Made by a program: the position numbers and the translations under genes
Notes under the pieces: model-generated
Databases searched by the model: none
Seen by the model: the letters and a program-made list of their open reading frames with translations, nothing else
What the model was told of the DNA's origin: nothing
Assembly (NCBI GenBank): GCA_949751835.1
Contig: CATKHK010000045.1
Span: 124,001 to 188,000 of the forward strand
Length of the DNA stretch: 64,000 nucleotides
From: Blepharisma japonicum
Lineage: Eukaryota > Ciliophora > Heterotrichea > Heterotrichida > Blepharismidae
Reading direction: 5' to 3'
In this document: positions 35,451 through 46,354 of the stretch, piece by piece
Layout of the letters: every line of letters starts with the position of its first letter
How positions within the stretch are numbered: position 1 is the first letter of the stretch

Positions 35451-35675
35451 ATGGGATGCGGAATTCCTCAAAAAAGTTTCAGATCGAAACGCACCAAAGT
35501 TGAAGAAGGTGATACCTCTCTTCAAGACCTTAATATCAATAATGATTCTCCTACCGCAACACGCAAGACCAAGCTTTCCGAGCAAGGTCAGTTCTTATAT
35601 AATGTAAATGGCATTGCCTACAGAATTGTTGTAAGTGGAGCGATAAGCCCAGAAAAATCCCAAGTGTATAATTAA
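35451..35675 (+). CDS. MGC small protein family, copy 3
   Basis: A 74-residue protein beginning MGCGIPQKSFRSKRTK, then VEEGDTSLQDL, the motif that identifies the family, and the C-terminal block FLYNVNGIAYRIVVSGAISP with EKSQV. Closest to copy 2. GC content is clearly higher than the flanks across the frame, arguing for selection on coding. Confidence 0.8.
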   Translation: MGCGIPQKSFRSKRTKVEEGDTSLQDLNINNDSPTATRKTKLSEQGQFLYNVNGIAYRIVVSGAISPEKSQVYN

Positions 35676-38429
35676 AGTATGCAAAGTGTAACCAGGAGGT
35701 CATGCCTCTTGGGATGTAATGTAAATTAGTATATGATAAAAAATAAAAATTCAAAAAATATCTTCCAGAAATTGAGTAAATGCTTGTTAAAGAAACTCTG
35801 CATTCTAATTTTTGATAAACTAAGAAAAATTATGATGCCATCGAATATTAAAGAGTGCTTATTTGATGCCTTAAATTCTCACCATTTTCTAGGTATTAAA
35901 GTTTTAAAGAAATGTTTGAATTCTTCAGTGAATAATGGATAGGTATTTTCGATATGTAAATTCAAATAAATTTAAGATAAAGATAATGAATTCTCATTCA
36001 CATAAAAAAATAGTAAAATTATTTGTACCTGCCTTTTATTATGAAAAAGAATAAGTGCTCAACTATTTGTTTATTTTTTAATTTGAAATTTCTGAACTCT
36101 TAGAGGAGAATGTATTCCAAATTAAAAGTATAATTATGAAATCCTAATTCAAGTGGGCTTAAAGTTTTTACTCTCATTTCATCTATCACCCTTTTCATTG
36201 TCAATATTCTTTATCTTTTAAAATTTAATAATTTTCAAAACTTTTTCAATACACATCATCACTTTAATTAAAATTAAGTGATTTCCCTGAGTCTATCATA
36301 AATTATTGGCTAATTTATTAAATTTCTTTCATTTTATCCAAAAAACCAAAGTCACTTGTTCATTTTTTTTTTAGTTTTCCTTATTCAAAATCTCAATAAA
36401 GTCGCGATGTCTAAAAATATCAAGCCTATCATAATTTTATAATACTTCTTATGAATAAGCATATTTTCAATTTTATTTCATTTAAAATAAAAATAATTTA
36501 AATGAACAATTCAAAAAATTAACTTTCTGAATGGCACCTAATCTTAAAATATAAATTCCTATATTTTCTTTAATTGGATTTTCAATCTAGTTAGAATAAA
36601 AATTTATAAATTCAAAAGGTCAGTTATTTTTTTTTGAAATATAATTTTTGAATAACAAATTAAACTGAGCTTTTAGATTTTCTTTCAGAATCCATAAAAA
36701 ATATCCAAGCTAATATTATTTTTTAAAAAATAATTCTGATTATAAATTTGGGATATCTAAATATTAAAGATCATTTTGTTCAGTATAAAAATAGATCGAT
36801 ATATAATCAGTAAAATATTCAAGTTTCTCATAAATAATGCAAAATATCTTTTATCTCTGTAATTCAGCTGTTATTATATGAAATGGCAGTTCTTCTTATA
36901 TACGATATACTGAATCATGTGAGTAAAGGTAATTAGAGATAAAGCGTTGTAGGGATGCTTATTATTTGAATTTTAGTGACACCAAAATTCAATATTGCAA
37001 AAAGTATTTTGCTAGTTTTATGCAGGGCGCTTTTAGAAATCTTACCCTAGCTCATATTAGCTAAATATATCGATGCATAATAGCTGTCAGTTTTGATAAG
37101 ACTAATCTAAAATTCTCCATAATTTTCATTGATCAGTATGTTTCTTTTATATTTCCATATTAATAACCAATTAATATATATAAACTGATATGGGTTTGCA
37201 AGCCAAATTTCTGAAACATCAATTTTAGCTACTTAAATAAGGCTTTATAATAAAAGAGACTTACAAATGGCGTCATTATTCTGTATAAAGGGGCATATGC
37301 CTTATGGAGAATAAAGAATTTAAAGTAAGAAAACAAGACCTAAAAAATGAGTTTGTGAAAATACAAAAGAATTTTTTCAATGAAATAATTATAAAATATA
37401 GTGTTATAGCAGCTTATCCAAAATTTTTTAGAAATATTCAATATCGAATTATTAGTTTAATTAATTTAATTAAGTACATTAATTATTTAAACATAAAATG
37501 GCTTTTTTGAAAGGCATTTCCTACATTAGAATTGCAAAGTTAAATTGCTTTTAAATTTATAATTCTTTTTTTGCTGATACAGAGGAGCATCAATGGATTA
37601 TTTTAACCCTTTAAGGAGTTTGAACTTCTACTTATTTTATGGAAGGCCTCATTATTTATTGTTTTAAGGTAAGCGAATAATTAATATATGGGCAAAAAAA
37701 ATAATAATTAACATTGAAATATACGCCTATAGGGATCATCTTCACTCTTATTAATGGATAAAGCTTTTTTAATGATCTTTTCTCTTGACTATATTAAAAT
37801 AATAATCAAAGAAATGGATTTTCCAATACTGTGCTTTGCTTATAAGAAATTATTCAACAATAGAAGAAATTCATAAATATTAAATATACAAAAACATAAA
37901 TAAATTGCTAATTGCATTTAATAATGCTAATATCAATTTATATGAAGTAAAAGTATCTGATCAATCGCGTATATATTAAAAATTATACTCTAATGATAAA
38001 ATCTTTACATTATCAATTCGTCATTATTTTTAAAACAAGAAAGCTAGTTATTAGGTAGGCAGATAGAATGGTGGATTTTATGTTCATTTATATAATTTTT
38101 CTTTAGCATATTCTAGATTCTATTTGATATCGAAAAGCATTCAAACTTAGATTGATAGTTTAATAAAATCACTTCAAATTTTTGCAAATTTTATTTTCAT
38201 TTTTCTGGCCTAAGATATTAAATATAATTATCCTATCTTCAATAATTTATATAAATTTATCTTATTTCTAAAGTTTTTAATTATCTTAGTGCGCCCCTTA
38301 ACTGTATTCTTTGTAATTGTCTGGTTCAGTAATAGCAGCGTTAAATGCTAGTTCATTTTTTTTATTCATTGAGAAAAATCATTTTTTTATAAATTATTTT
38401 AATTACTTATAATATAAACATTCAATATC
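35676..38429. other. AT-rich desert between MGC copies 3 and 4
   Basis: 2.75 kb, the widest gap in the array. Short frames at 35733-35942 and 37304-37510 show no motif or compositional support and are not called. Confidence 0.4.
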
Positions 38430-38657
38430 ATGGGTTGTGGAATTTCTCAAAGAAGCTGTTCAAAACTGAATCAAGGAAAGGACTATGACAAGCCTGCTTA
38501 TTACCTTAGTATACCGACACCTAAAACAAATCCTAACTCTCCTAATCTTGATCAAAAATGCAAATTTTCAACCTTAGTGGCTCACTTCGAGTACAAGATT
38601 AAAGGAGCTGAGTATCAGATTATTGTTAGGAAGGTTACAAATCATGAAAGAACTTAG
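38430..38657 (+). CDS. MGC small protein family, copy 4 (divergent)
   Basis: A 75-residue protein beginning MGCGISQRSCSK. The DTSL motif is lost (DYDKPAYYL sits there). The C-terminal block is recognisable: FEYKIKGAEYQIIVRKV, but the T/S-P end is replaced by TNHERT. It may be evolving fast or under relaxed selection, though the frame is intact. Confidence 0.7.
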   Translation: MGCGISQRSCSKLNQGKDYDKPAYYLSIPTPKTNPNSPNLDQKCKFSTLVAHFEYKIKGAEYQIIVRKVTNHERT

Positions 38658-40814
38658 TGTAAATTACATTAATATATTTATAACTTGTATAAAATTATAG
38701 TCTCTCTATTTTGCAGAGCTTAAATGCTCAGAATCATATCCTTTCAATAGAATAGTAGGATAATTTGGGGAAACACTAATTAAATTTAAGTTATTCAGCA
38801 GAGAATTATTTATTTAACCCCAATATTTTCTTAATGGATGCCTTGCCTAAAGATTTGGCTATGAGCCACCATTTTACTAGGCAAGAGCAGATAAATCTTA
38901 TCACATCAAAGAATATTTGATTCAGATTACGGGAGTTACAAGTTTCATTTTCTTCCTGTAGCAGAGGATAAGAAACCTAGGAGGAGCTGGATTTCATAAT
39001 AATTTGAAGATTATAAAAACTCTAGATATAAGTTATTCCGTTTTTTAATCTGCTTTTATATTTACAAATGAGCGTGAATATATTTAAATAAAAAATATAA
39101 TAGCCAAAATTTTCTAAAACTGTTTCAACTTTTGCTATTACTATTATTATCTATTATATATTTTAAATCGAAAATAACCTAAGCTAATAATTAAAGAATG
39201 TAATTTAACTTAATCATTTTATGAATTTTATTTTTAGTTCCGGCCCAATCTTGCTTCCAAGCTCCTGATACCATGGATGGATGAAATATTTCACGCTGTG
39301 AGCACTTCTTCCTTACCTTATCATCTCCGATATTGAGTTGGTAAACTATGGACTTCTGCGTACCCAGGGTGGAGGAGTGCTAATTTAATTTATTAGGAGA
39401 GACTTAGTATTTCGAGTGCTGAAGTGTGTTCCCAACAGTGACTAGAAAAGAGTTGTTCCAATAACCTTGCCAATTAACATCGTTTTTTGAAGAGGATGAC
39501 TTCGGGACCCTAAAGGAGATTTCAAAATCCATTTTCACACATAGGAACTAATCCAAAACTCCAAATAAACATATTTTGCTTTCTTTGAATTTTGGCTAGA
39601 TTTTCTCCAAGAAAATCAAATATAGTGTATTTAATCCAAATTTAGTTTTTGATTTAGAATTTGAAAGAATTTTTATATATTTTACTTTAAAATTAAAAAT
39701 ATATTTGAATTTATTCTTTACTTGTTATACTTATTAAAAGACACAATATTTATATAAGAGGCATTTTTATAAAAATATATGAAGTTTTTCCAGAATTATT
39801 AAAATGTGATTCGAGCTTCTAATAATAATATTTTAAACATATGAAAGAATTAAGATTTTAGGTCAGATTTAACGAGATGATCAATGATTATTTTATATAT
39901 ATAAATTTGTAACAATTGTTTAGACTTATTGAGCACTATGTATATAAATCTAAAGGAATGTTAGCCTAATTCTCCTTCATTTTTTATTTCAAAATTTGGC
40001 ATTCTTTACAAATTTTTATCATAAATCTGTAAGCATGAAGATGTGGAGAAACTGTTTAATAATTAGATATGTGCAAAGTTTATAATTTTGGTTTTATTCT
40101 ATAAGCATTAGGCTAGCTTTTTAAGTTTTGCAACGCTCTTTAGGATATAGCTATAGTCTTTTTCATTTTATCTTTAGTCTTTTAACCAAAATACTTGATT
40201 TGGGTTTAAAATGAAATAAGCACTGATTGAAACATGCTAAATTAATATAAACTATCTAAGCTTGCTATCAAACATTCTATTTCTAGAATATTCTTGCTAA
40301 ATTACTGTCCTTTTTATGTTTTTACTTGTTGAATTTTTGTATTCAAATATCATTATTTAAGCAACTTAATTAACATTTGGATTTTGAATATAAGAATCTG
40401 TATCCTCATATTGAAAAAAAGAATAGAATATATGATTGAATATTAAATATTCTAAATTAGATTGTAATGTTAATTTATGGCATTTTTATTCTTTATATAC
40501 GAGCAAAGATAATTTTATAAGTTTGGCTCAGAGATTGATTGATAATCTGCGGACATAAACCTATACTTAAATTGAGTTTTATAAATTAATTTTAGGTTTT
40601 ATAAGCAGAGGAAAGAGCCTTAAACTATGATATATTTCTAAATTTTTTGAAAAATAAAAGTTTTAATATCAATGATGCTTCATTTTGACAGCTTAAAAAT
40701 TAAAAGTTCAGCCGCAAATTTAAGCTTACCTTTGGCCTTATTAAATTAGAGAAAGTATTTTAAGATATATTTATTAGTTAAATGGCAACAATTAATACAA
40801 TAAATCAATAAACA
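38658..40814. other. AT-rich desert with two GC-richer relics
   Basis: 2.2 kb between copies 4 and 5. Two patches are clearly richer in GC than their surroundings: 38830-39000, with a 45-codon frame starting MDALPKDLAM (38834-38971), and 39240-39530, described separately. The rest shows nothing. Confidence 0.4.
39233..39520 (+). pseudogene. Possible decayed gene fragment (DUSP-like?)
   Basis: About 290 bases of unusually high GC for this desert. On the plus strand, with TGA as Trp, a 50-codon frame reads LLPSSWYHGWMKYFTLW and then ISDIELVNYGLLRTQGG before a TAA. The spacing W-Y-x-x-W-x-x-Y followed by I-S-D-x-x-L resembles the start of a DUSP domain of ubiquitin proteases, and downstream RRDLVFRVLK could be its degraded second half. 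The minus strand is also open over part of it, so strand is uncertain. It is probably a relic; the family guess is weak. Confidence 0.3.
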
Positions 40815-41039
40815 ATGGGCTGCGGAATACCATCAAAAAGACCACATGAAAAAAAGAGCATAGAAGACGACGGAGATACTTCCTTAATAGATCATTTAGA
40901 GCACTCAGAATCATTTTGCGTACAAACCAAAATTAACCGTCCAGAGAACAACTCTTTTCATTACAAGATCCAAGGGACAAATTACAGAATTACAGTGGCC
41001 CTTATACAGACTCCTAACAAATCTTTAGTGATGTCTTAG
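40815..41039 (+). CDS. MGC small protein family, copy 5
   Basis: A 74-residue protein beginning MGCGIPSKRPHEKKSIEDDG, then DTSLIDHL and the C-terminal block FHYKIQGTNYRITVALIQTP. Cleanly matches the family pattern including the T-P end. Predicted dual N-terminal acylation. Confidence 0.8.
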   Translation: MGCGIPSKRPHEKKSIEDDGDTSLIDHLEHSESFCVQTKINRPENNSFHYKIQGTNYRITVALIQTPNKSLVMS

Positions 41040-42449
41040 GAGCCTTGACATATTAAACCAATGTTCAATAGCCTTAACTTAAATTAATTACATATGTAAA
41101 TCTTCCCAATCACAAAATCTAATTGGAGAAAAATACTTAAAGATTTTAAATTCTAAGTAAGCTCGTTGATTAATGCACATTAGCTGATATAATAAAATAA
41201 ACAATAATCAGAACTTATAAGAAAGCTTTGGTATCAAATCTAAAACAATTAAAATTTGCTCTCATCAAATGATGCAGGTTATAATGGCGCTACAAAATAT
41301 TAATAATCGTATTTTATTTATCGATAAAACAGATTCTCAAAGAAATTAGCCTCTAAAATCATGCTAGCTATTCTAAAAAAATTTATATGCTATAAAATAA
41401 TACATAGACATCATAGGTATCAAATTTTCATAAAATTGGCCTATTCCAATTTATCTTATTAATAATTGGCATTCTTTAAAGCTAATCTGGTTTTATTTCT
41501 TAGGCAGAAATAAATAGAAATAAGATAAAATTTTGATCTTTCTCAAGCAAAAGATAAATTTTAATTGTTTGACAGAATCAAATTTCAAAATAAATGGAAG
41601 ATGGCAATTTTAATTTATTTTTAAGACTTCAATTTAAATAAAATGCATATTCCTTTAAGGCAATATGCGCAAAATAAATAACTACTAAAGCAATGAGATG
41701 AAAATTTTTGAAGTATAAAACTATATCATACACTCAATTTTATCTGTGATGATACCTCTTCTGTGATCTTTAATTATAATTTTAGTGAATATAATATCAT
41801 CACAAAGAACTTTACCTCAATAATTAATTTTTCTAGATATTAAAGCTTGCAGAATAAAATGATTTATGGTTTAAATTTCATAATCGAATATTAAAAATAA
41901 TTATGCTTGAATTGCCAATTTTTGTATTGGCAGAAATTTTATAGTTATAATAAAATTTTAAACAATTATGTTGATAATTTAGATCATGCAATAAATAAAA
42001 AAGATTCCATATTGATATTTAAATAAAATTTTTTAATTTTACTTGGATGAAAATTTAATCTCTATGGCAAATTCAAAATCTCCAATATAAAGGATCCTTA
42101 TTTGATAAGTATGTAACTTTCTATCATTAGCAAACCATACTTTGATGAATTTTAAAGAATACCGCAAACTGGCGTCCCTTTCAATTTCGAAAATAATAGA
42201 AAATTCCTTTTATTTCTCATTGATAAAATTTTGAAATTTGTCTTTGTGGTTCTGTTCTAAATAAAATTTAAGATGGTAGTTATTCATTGATAATCATTGA
42301 GGCTAAAGATAAGTATAAACATTATTTAAGCAATTTTGTGAATGAATAATCATTGATATCGTTTATATATCACTTATTACTGTTCTGACATTAATTATAA
42401 AGCTTAATTGTTTTCCATTCCGCAGTCATTACTTTTTATAATTATATTA
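41040..42449. other. AT-rich desert between MGC copies 5 and 6
   Basis: 1.4 kb with no supported gene, RNA or repeat. Confidence 0.4.
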
Positions 42450-42671
42450 ATGGGTTGTGGAAATTCAAGAAGAATATTCAGAATCAAAAATTGTCAAGAC
42501 GAAGGGGATACATCATTTCATGATTTAAGGATAAACATAAGTCCTCCTCAGATGGAGCAATCTCCTGAATTATATGGAGCCGATCAATTTGCATATGAAG
42601 TTAATGGAACGGCATATAAGATAACTGTTGCAATGATCAAAACGCCTGATGGATCCCAGGTAATATGCTAG
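42450..42671 (+). CDS. MGC small protein family, copy 6
   Basis: A 73-residue protein from the ATG at 42450 (MGCGNSRRIFRIKN), chosen over an in-frame ATG 42 bases upstream because all other copies start MGC. GDTSFHDL replaces DTSL, and the C-terminal block is FAYEVNGTAYKITVAMIKTP with GSQV. Closest to copy 7 in the block. Confidence 0.8.
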   Translation: MGCGNSRRIFRIKNCQDEGDTSFHDLRINISPPQMEQSPELYGADQFAYEVNGTAYKITVAMIKTPDGSQVIC

Positions 42672-43219
42672 ATTATGTACTCTACATGAATATTTAATAA
42701 TTCATTTGCTTTTGACTGAATAACTTAAAGTAAATTGAAGAAAACGCATAAATGTTTTTAATTTCTATTTAAAATTGCTCCTTCTGTTGATTTGTGGATG
42801 GAAGATTATTTCACCGCTATATAAAATAACCCTTTTTATGGAATGACATTAGGTGTTTAAAGCTGGTTAATTATTTATTAATATATTGCTTATTATTCAT
42901 ATAATATAAAAGCGCTGTTATAGACTCTTTAATATTTTTGTTCCTTATGAAAATCAATAGAGCTTTTTTATTTTATTAATTTTAAAAAAAACTTTGATAT
43001 TTTTGTTAGCATTTTATACACTAGCCTAAGTTTAAAAAATCATAAGAAACTTTAAAATTTATATTTCCATAATTCTGCCAATTATTTTCTTAGTCTTATC
43101 GTTTGAATTCAGCCATTTTATGAAATTCAGGCTATAAAATCTCCACCTCAAACTTAAAAAACTTCTAAACAGTTTCACAATAATTAAAATGGTCATAATT
43201 TTATAATTTAATTCTAATA
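42672..43219. other. AT-rich spacer between MGC copies 6 and 7
   Basis: 548 bases, the shortest spacer in the array; nothing else visible. Confidence 0.4.
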
Positions 43220-43447
43220 ATGGGTTGTGGTTTACCATCCAAAACTTTCAAACGCAAAAGTAGCCAAGATGAAGAAGGAGATACTTCCCTTCAAGAACAA
43301 TATATTTCATCTCCCTTCAAACTTGACAGAAACCCTAATGCTAGCATTTCAAAGGATGGTCCTTTTGACTATAATGTCAAAGGGACAGCTTACAAGATTA
43401 CAGTCGCACTCATTTCAACCCCTGAACGGTCTATCACAAGCAATTAA
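43220..43447 (+). CDS. MGC small protein family, copy 7
   Basis: A 75-residue protein beginning MGCGLPSKTFKRKSSQDEEG, then DTSLQEQY and the block FDYNVKGTAYKITVALISTP. It is near the family consensus and closest to copy 6. Only 548 bases separate it from copy 6, which suggests a recent tandem duplication of this pair. Confidence 0.8.
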   Translation: MGCGLPSKTFKRKSSQDEEGDTSLQEQYISSPFKLDRNPNASISKDGPFDYNVKGTAYKITVALISTPERSITSN

Positions 43448-44394
43448 GACCCTGAAATTATAATAAGTCTGTTCTATGATTAGGGCAGCTTTAATTAATG
43501 CTAATAAGGTATGAGTAACATTGAGCTTTAAAAGAAATTCGTTAGATGGCTAATATAAAAATAATGCTTTTGTTAGAGTTATTCTATTAATATGCGTTCT
43601 AGAAATTAAAGCAAGCTAATTCCAGAGCATTTAGTGCAGTCGGCCATTAGCCAGAAAAATCATTCATTAACAGATCAATTTTGCTTTATTAAGATTTAAA
43701 GAATATTAAGCATATTTAATGGTCCTCTAATTTTGATTGGTTTTGAGATCAAAAAATTTATTTTGGAAAGAGAGGAAAATATATTGCTGTTCATTACTTT
43801 TATAATTGATTCATAGTTTAATTATTTAATTTTTCAACAACTGATATTAGAACAAAAATGTCTAATAATTTACTTTTACATAGAGACTCAAGCCAAAATA
43901 ATACATTTTTGGCAAGAATAGATTATTTCATTCTAATCGAAAGCTAATATTTCATAGAAATTTAATTGACTAGTCCACAACATTTGATGTTTAGCAATGA
44001 ATTATCCTCGAAATTAAATGTATAAATTAGCTTTGCCTTTGAACTAAAGTTCTTGAACAAGATGAAAACGGTTTATTGCCGCTCTATACTGATTTAAACT
44101 GGTTCCTAATTACAAAGTTAAATACATAATGATATGGATGATACCATTTTTAACTATCTCACTAAATGTTGTTAGAAGAAATTGCATCAAAAATTTTCCA
44201 ATTACCAATAAGCCTTGACTACAAATAAATAGCTAAAACCCCTTCTTTTATGCAATTTTATATTTTTATTTTGTATTTTTATTAGAGTTTCTTAAAATAT
44301 TACATACATAAGGATTATAACTAAGAATTTAGAATATATGAATAATCTTAAAATAATAGTAGATTCTTTATTATTAAATTTAAAGAGAAGCGTG
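43448..44394. other. Intergenic stretch closing the desert
   Basis: 947 AT-rich bases without a supported gene. An in-frame ATG at 44338 could extend the next gene, but the MGNG start at 44395 is preferred. Confidence 0.4.
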
Positions 44395-45315
44395 ATGGGA
44401 AATGGTGTCTTTGGCTGCTGTGATGCGATAGCAGCAAACCGAACAAATGAAGTCTCATTATTTGCTGTAAAAAACAAATCAAACTCACAATCTTCATATC
44501 AAAGACCTTCTGATCTTTTTACATCAATTATTCCAAATATCGAGGTTGATATGTCTAACATCGAATCTCGAAGAATTCAACTACTAACTCTTGCAAATGC
44601 AAAAACATTACAGTTGAAAATTTTAAATTCAGGGAACCTTATGAAAGGTTCGGTTTTACTATTTAAGGCTACAGGTTTGATAGACTCACTAAGAAATGCA
44701 AATGACGGCTTCACATTTTTTGGTTGCAAAAAGAAATTAAAATCAAAATTGGTAAACGATTTTGTAATTCCCTTAAAAGATCGAGAAATGGAGGACCATC
44801 ACAGAGGTCGACACTTTGTGATTTATTACAAAATAGAAAAAGATTCCTACTGAATTCGAGATCTTGCTAAAGGATTTGGAGTTTTTGTTAGGCTTGACTA
44901 CGCTCTTGTAAAGTATATCTAGGTCTTAAAAGACAACATGCTTATAAATGTAGGTGAAAGCTTTGTAGTTATAAATTTGCTCAAAGAAAAACAAGATACT
45001 TCAATTAGGCTGCTTTTAAAAGTTTTCAGCGGGAATATATCCGGAGAAATAAAAAGTTTTGGAGAGGTAGATTCCATTATTCGAATTGGGAGACATATGA
45101 ACTGTAATTTGAAGATTGAAGATCCTTTATTATCCAAAATTCAATGCACAATTTATTATAATTCAATCTCCGGGTGAACACTAGGAGATGGAGATATTGA
45201 TTCTCAGAGGACCAGCACAAATGGAACTTGACTGTATTTAAATGAAGATTTTGAGATTTATAATGGAATGATTTTCAAATCTCATCAAACGCTATTTGAG
45301 GTGATGAATATTTAG
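44395..45315 (+). CDS. FHA-domain protein with MGNG..CC N-terminus
   Basis: Spliced length 301 residues, with a 15-nt intron at 44908-44922 and three TGA-Trp codons. The start MGNGVFGCCDAIA is a myristoylation and palmitoylation candidate. Residues 30-210 form a region of unknown fold with two repeated-looking halves (LLFKATGLID, FGVFVRLDYAL). The C-terminal FHA domain reads SIIRIGRHMNCNLKIEDPLL, SKIQCTIYY and TSTNGTWLYLNED, with the GR, S..x and N-G-T phosphopeptide-binding residues; His of SxxH is replaced by Gln-Cys. The last 15 coding bases (GTGATGAATATTTAG) could themselves be an intron, extending the protein by four residues to 45330. Confidence 0.75.
44908..44922 (+). other. 15-nt intron
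   Basis: GTAAAGTATATCTAG, phase 0, joins CTT to GTC upstream of the FHA domain. Confidence 0.85.
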
Positions 45316-45541
45316 GCAATTTTGATATAAAGAAACTATATACAAAAAATCGGACCCTTCCTTTAAGTGGTAGGTGCCCTTATACATATTGGATGCAGCT
45401 TTTGAGATGTCATTGTAATAAGAGCTTTAAATTTCCATATTTAAATTGAAGTAGTATTTTTGTTCCTTTTTAAATGAGACCTATCATTAGAATAACATAT
45501 TGATATAAAGAAAATTAAAATTTAATATTGATATCATTTAA

Positions 45542-45904
45542 ATGACTTCTCAGGTATAAATAAATCAGGGTGCATCTCTACAAAACTGCAATAACCAGCT
45601 TGTAGCTTGCTTAGAAGAGCTAAAAGAGCAAAGAGGAGAGCTTGACCAAAATATTGAGAAAGTGCTGAATGAGAAAAGTGATCTAGAAATGCAACTTGCC
45701 CAGCTTAGTGGAAAATTAGCATTAGTTAATGGTAAGTGAGACGTAGAAAATTTGAGTAAAAGGATTCAAGCGAGAAATGAATTTGACAGGATAATTCAAG
45801 AAACTGAAGGGGCATATATGAAGATCTTAGAAAGTTCTCAAACTTTGGTACATATACTTAAGCGAGAGTCAGCAAATTTAAATAAAAGAATATCCGACTT
45901 CTAA
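45542..45904 (+). CDS. SSNA1: SSNA1/NA14 (DIP13) microtubule-remodelling protein
   Basis: Spliced length 115 residues, almost the length of human SSNA1 (119). After a four-codon first exon (MTSQ) and a 15-nt intron the frame reads [19 protein letters not shown], then a coiled coil, and [19 protein letters not shown] followed by [17 protein letters not shown]. These match human SSNA1 almost position by position. One TGA is Trp. SSNA1/DIP13 is a small coiled-coil protein that polymerises into fibrils, branches or stabilises microtubules and localises to basal bodies and axonemes. Missed by standard-code gene finding because of the intron and TGA. Confidence 0.96.
45554..45568 (+). other. 15-nt intron
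   Basis: GTATAAATAAATCAG, phase 0, after the fourth codon of SSNA1. Splicing CAG to GGT gives MTSQGASLQN, matching the animal start MTQQGAALQN. The only intron here ending CAG rather than TAG. Confidence 0.9.
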
Positions 45905-46354
45905 TTAAAGTATTTTTATTTATTAGCTGATGCCTTAAATTTTTTATTAATTTTACAGGATAACCTATCATGCATATCTTTACACTAAAACAGTTAATTA
46001 TTCATTGAATTATAAATTTTAGATGCTAATGCTTGTTATTCATTTAATTTAATGAATAAGCAATTCAAAGCAACACATTAACTGATTTATAATTAATGGG
46101 AAGATTGGTTTCAATATTATTATTCTTTAATCTTTCTTAAATTAGATTTATATTATTGATGACAATAAAGCTTCTTATAAGATAAATTGATAATCTGAGT
46201 TATTCTTTTCGAAATTTTCAATTAATATATAGTCATATATATACCCTGAGTAAAAATTATGGAGAAATATAGCAATTAGAGAAGATAAAATTAAATCCAT
46301 AGATAGGATAATTTTAAATTAAAAGATCACATTTATATAAAAACCTAAGTTAAG
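45905..46354. other. Convergent intergenic stretch
   Basis: 450 AT-rich bases between SSNA1 and the convergent RNF213-like gene. No feature supported. Confidence 0.4.

Noticed and set aside
39233-39420. Tubulin-like reading of the minus strand (QREIFHP segment)
   Set aside because: Only a handful of residues resemble alpha-tubulin and the surrounding order does not follow; the plus-strand reading is at least as good.
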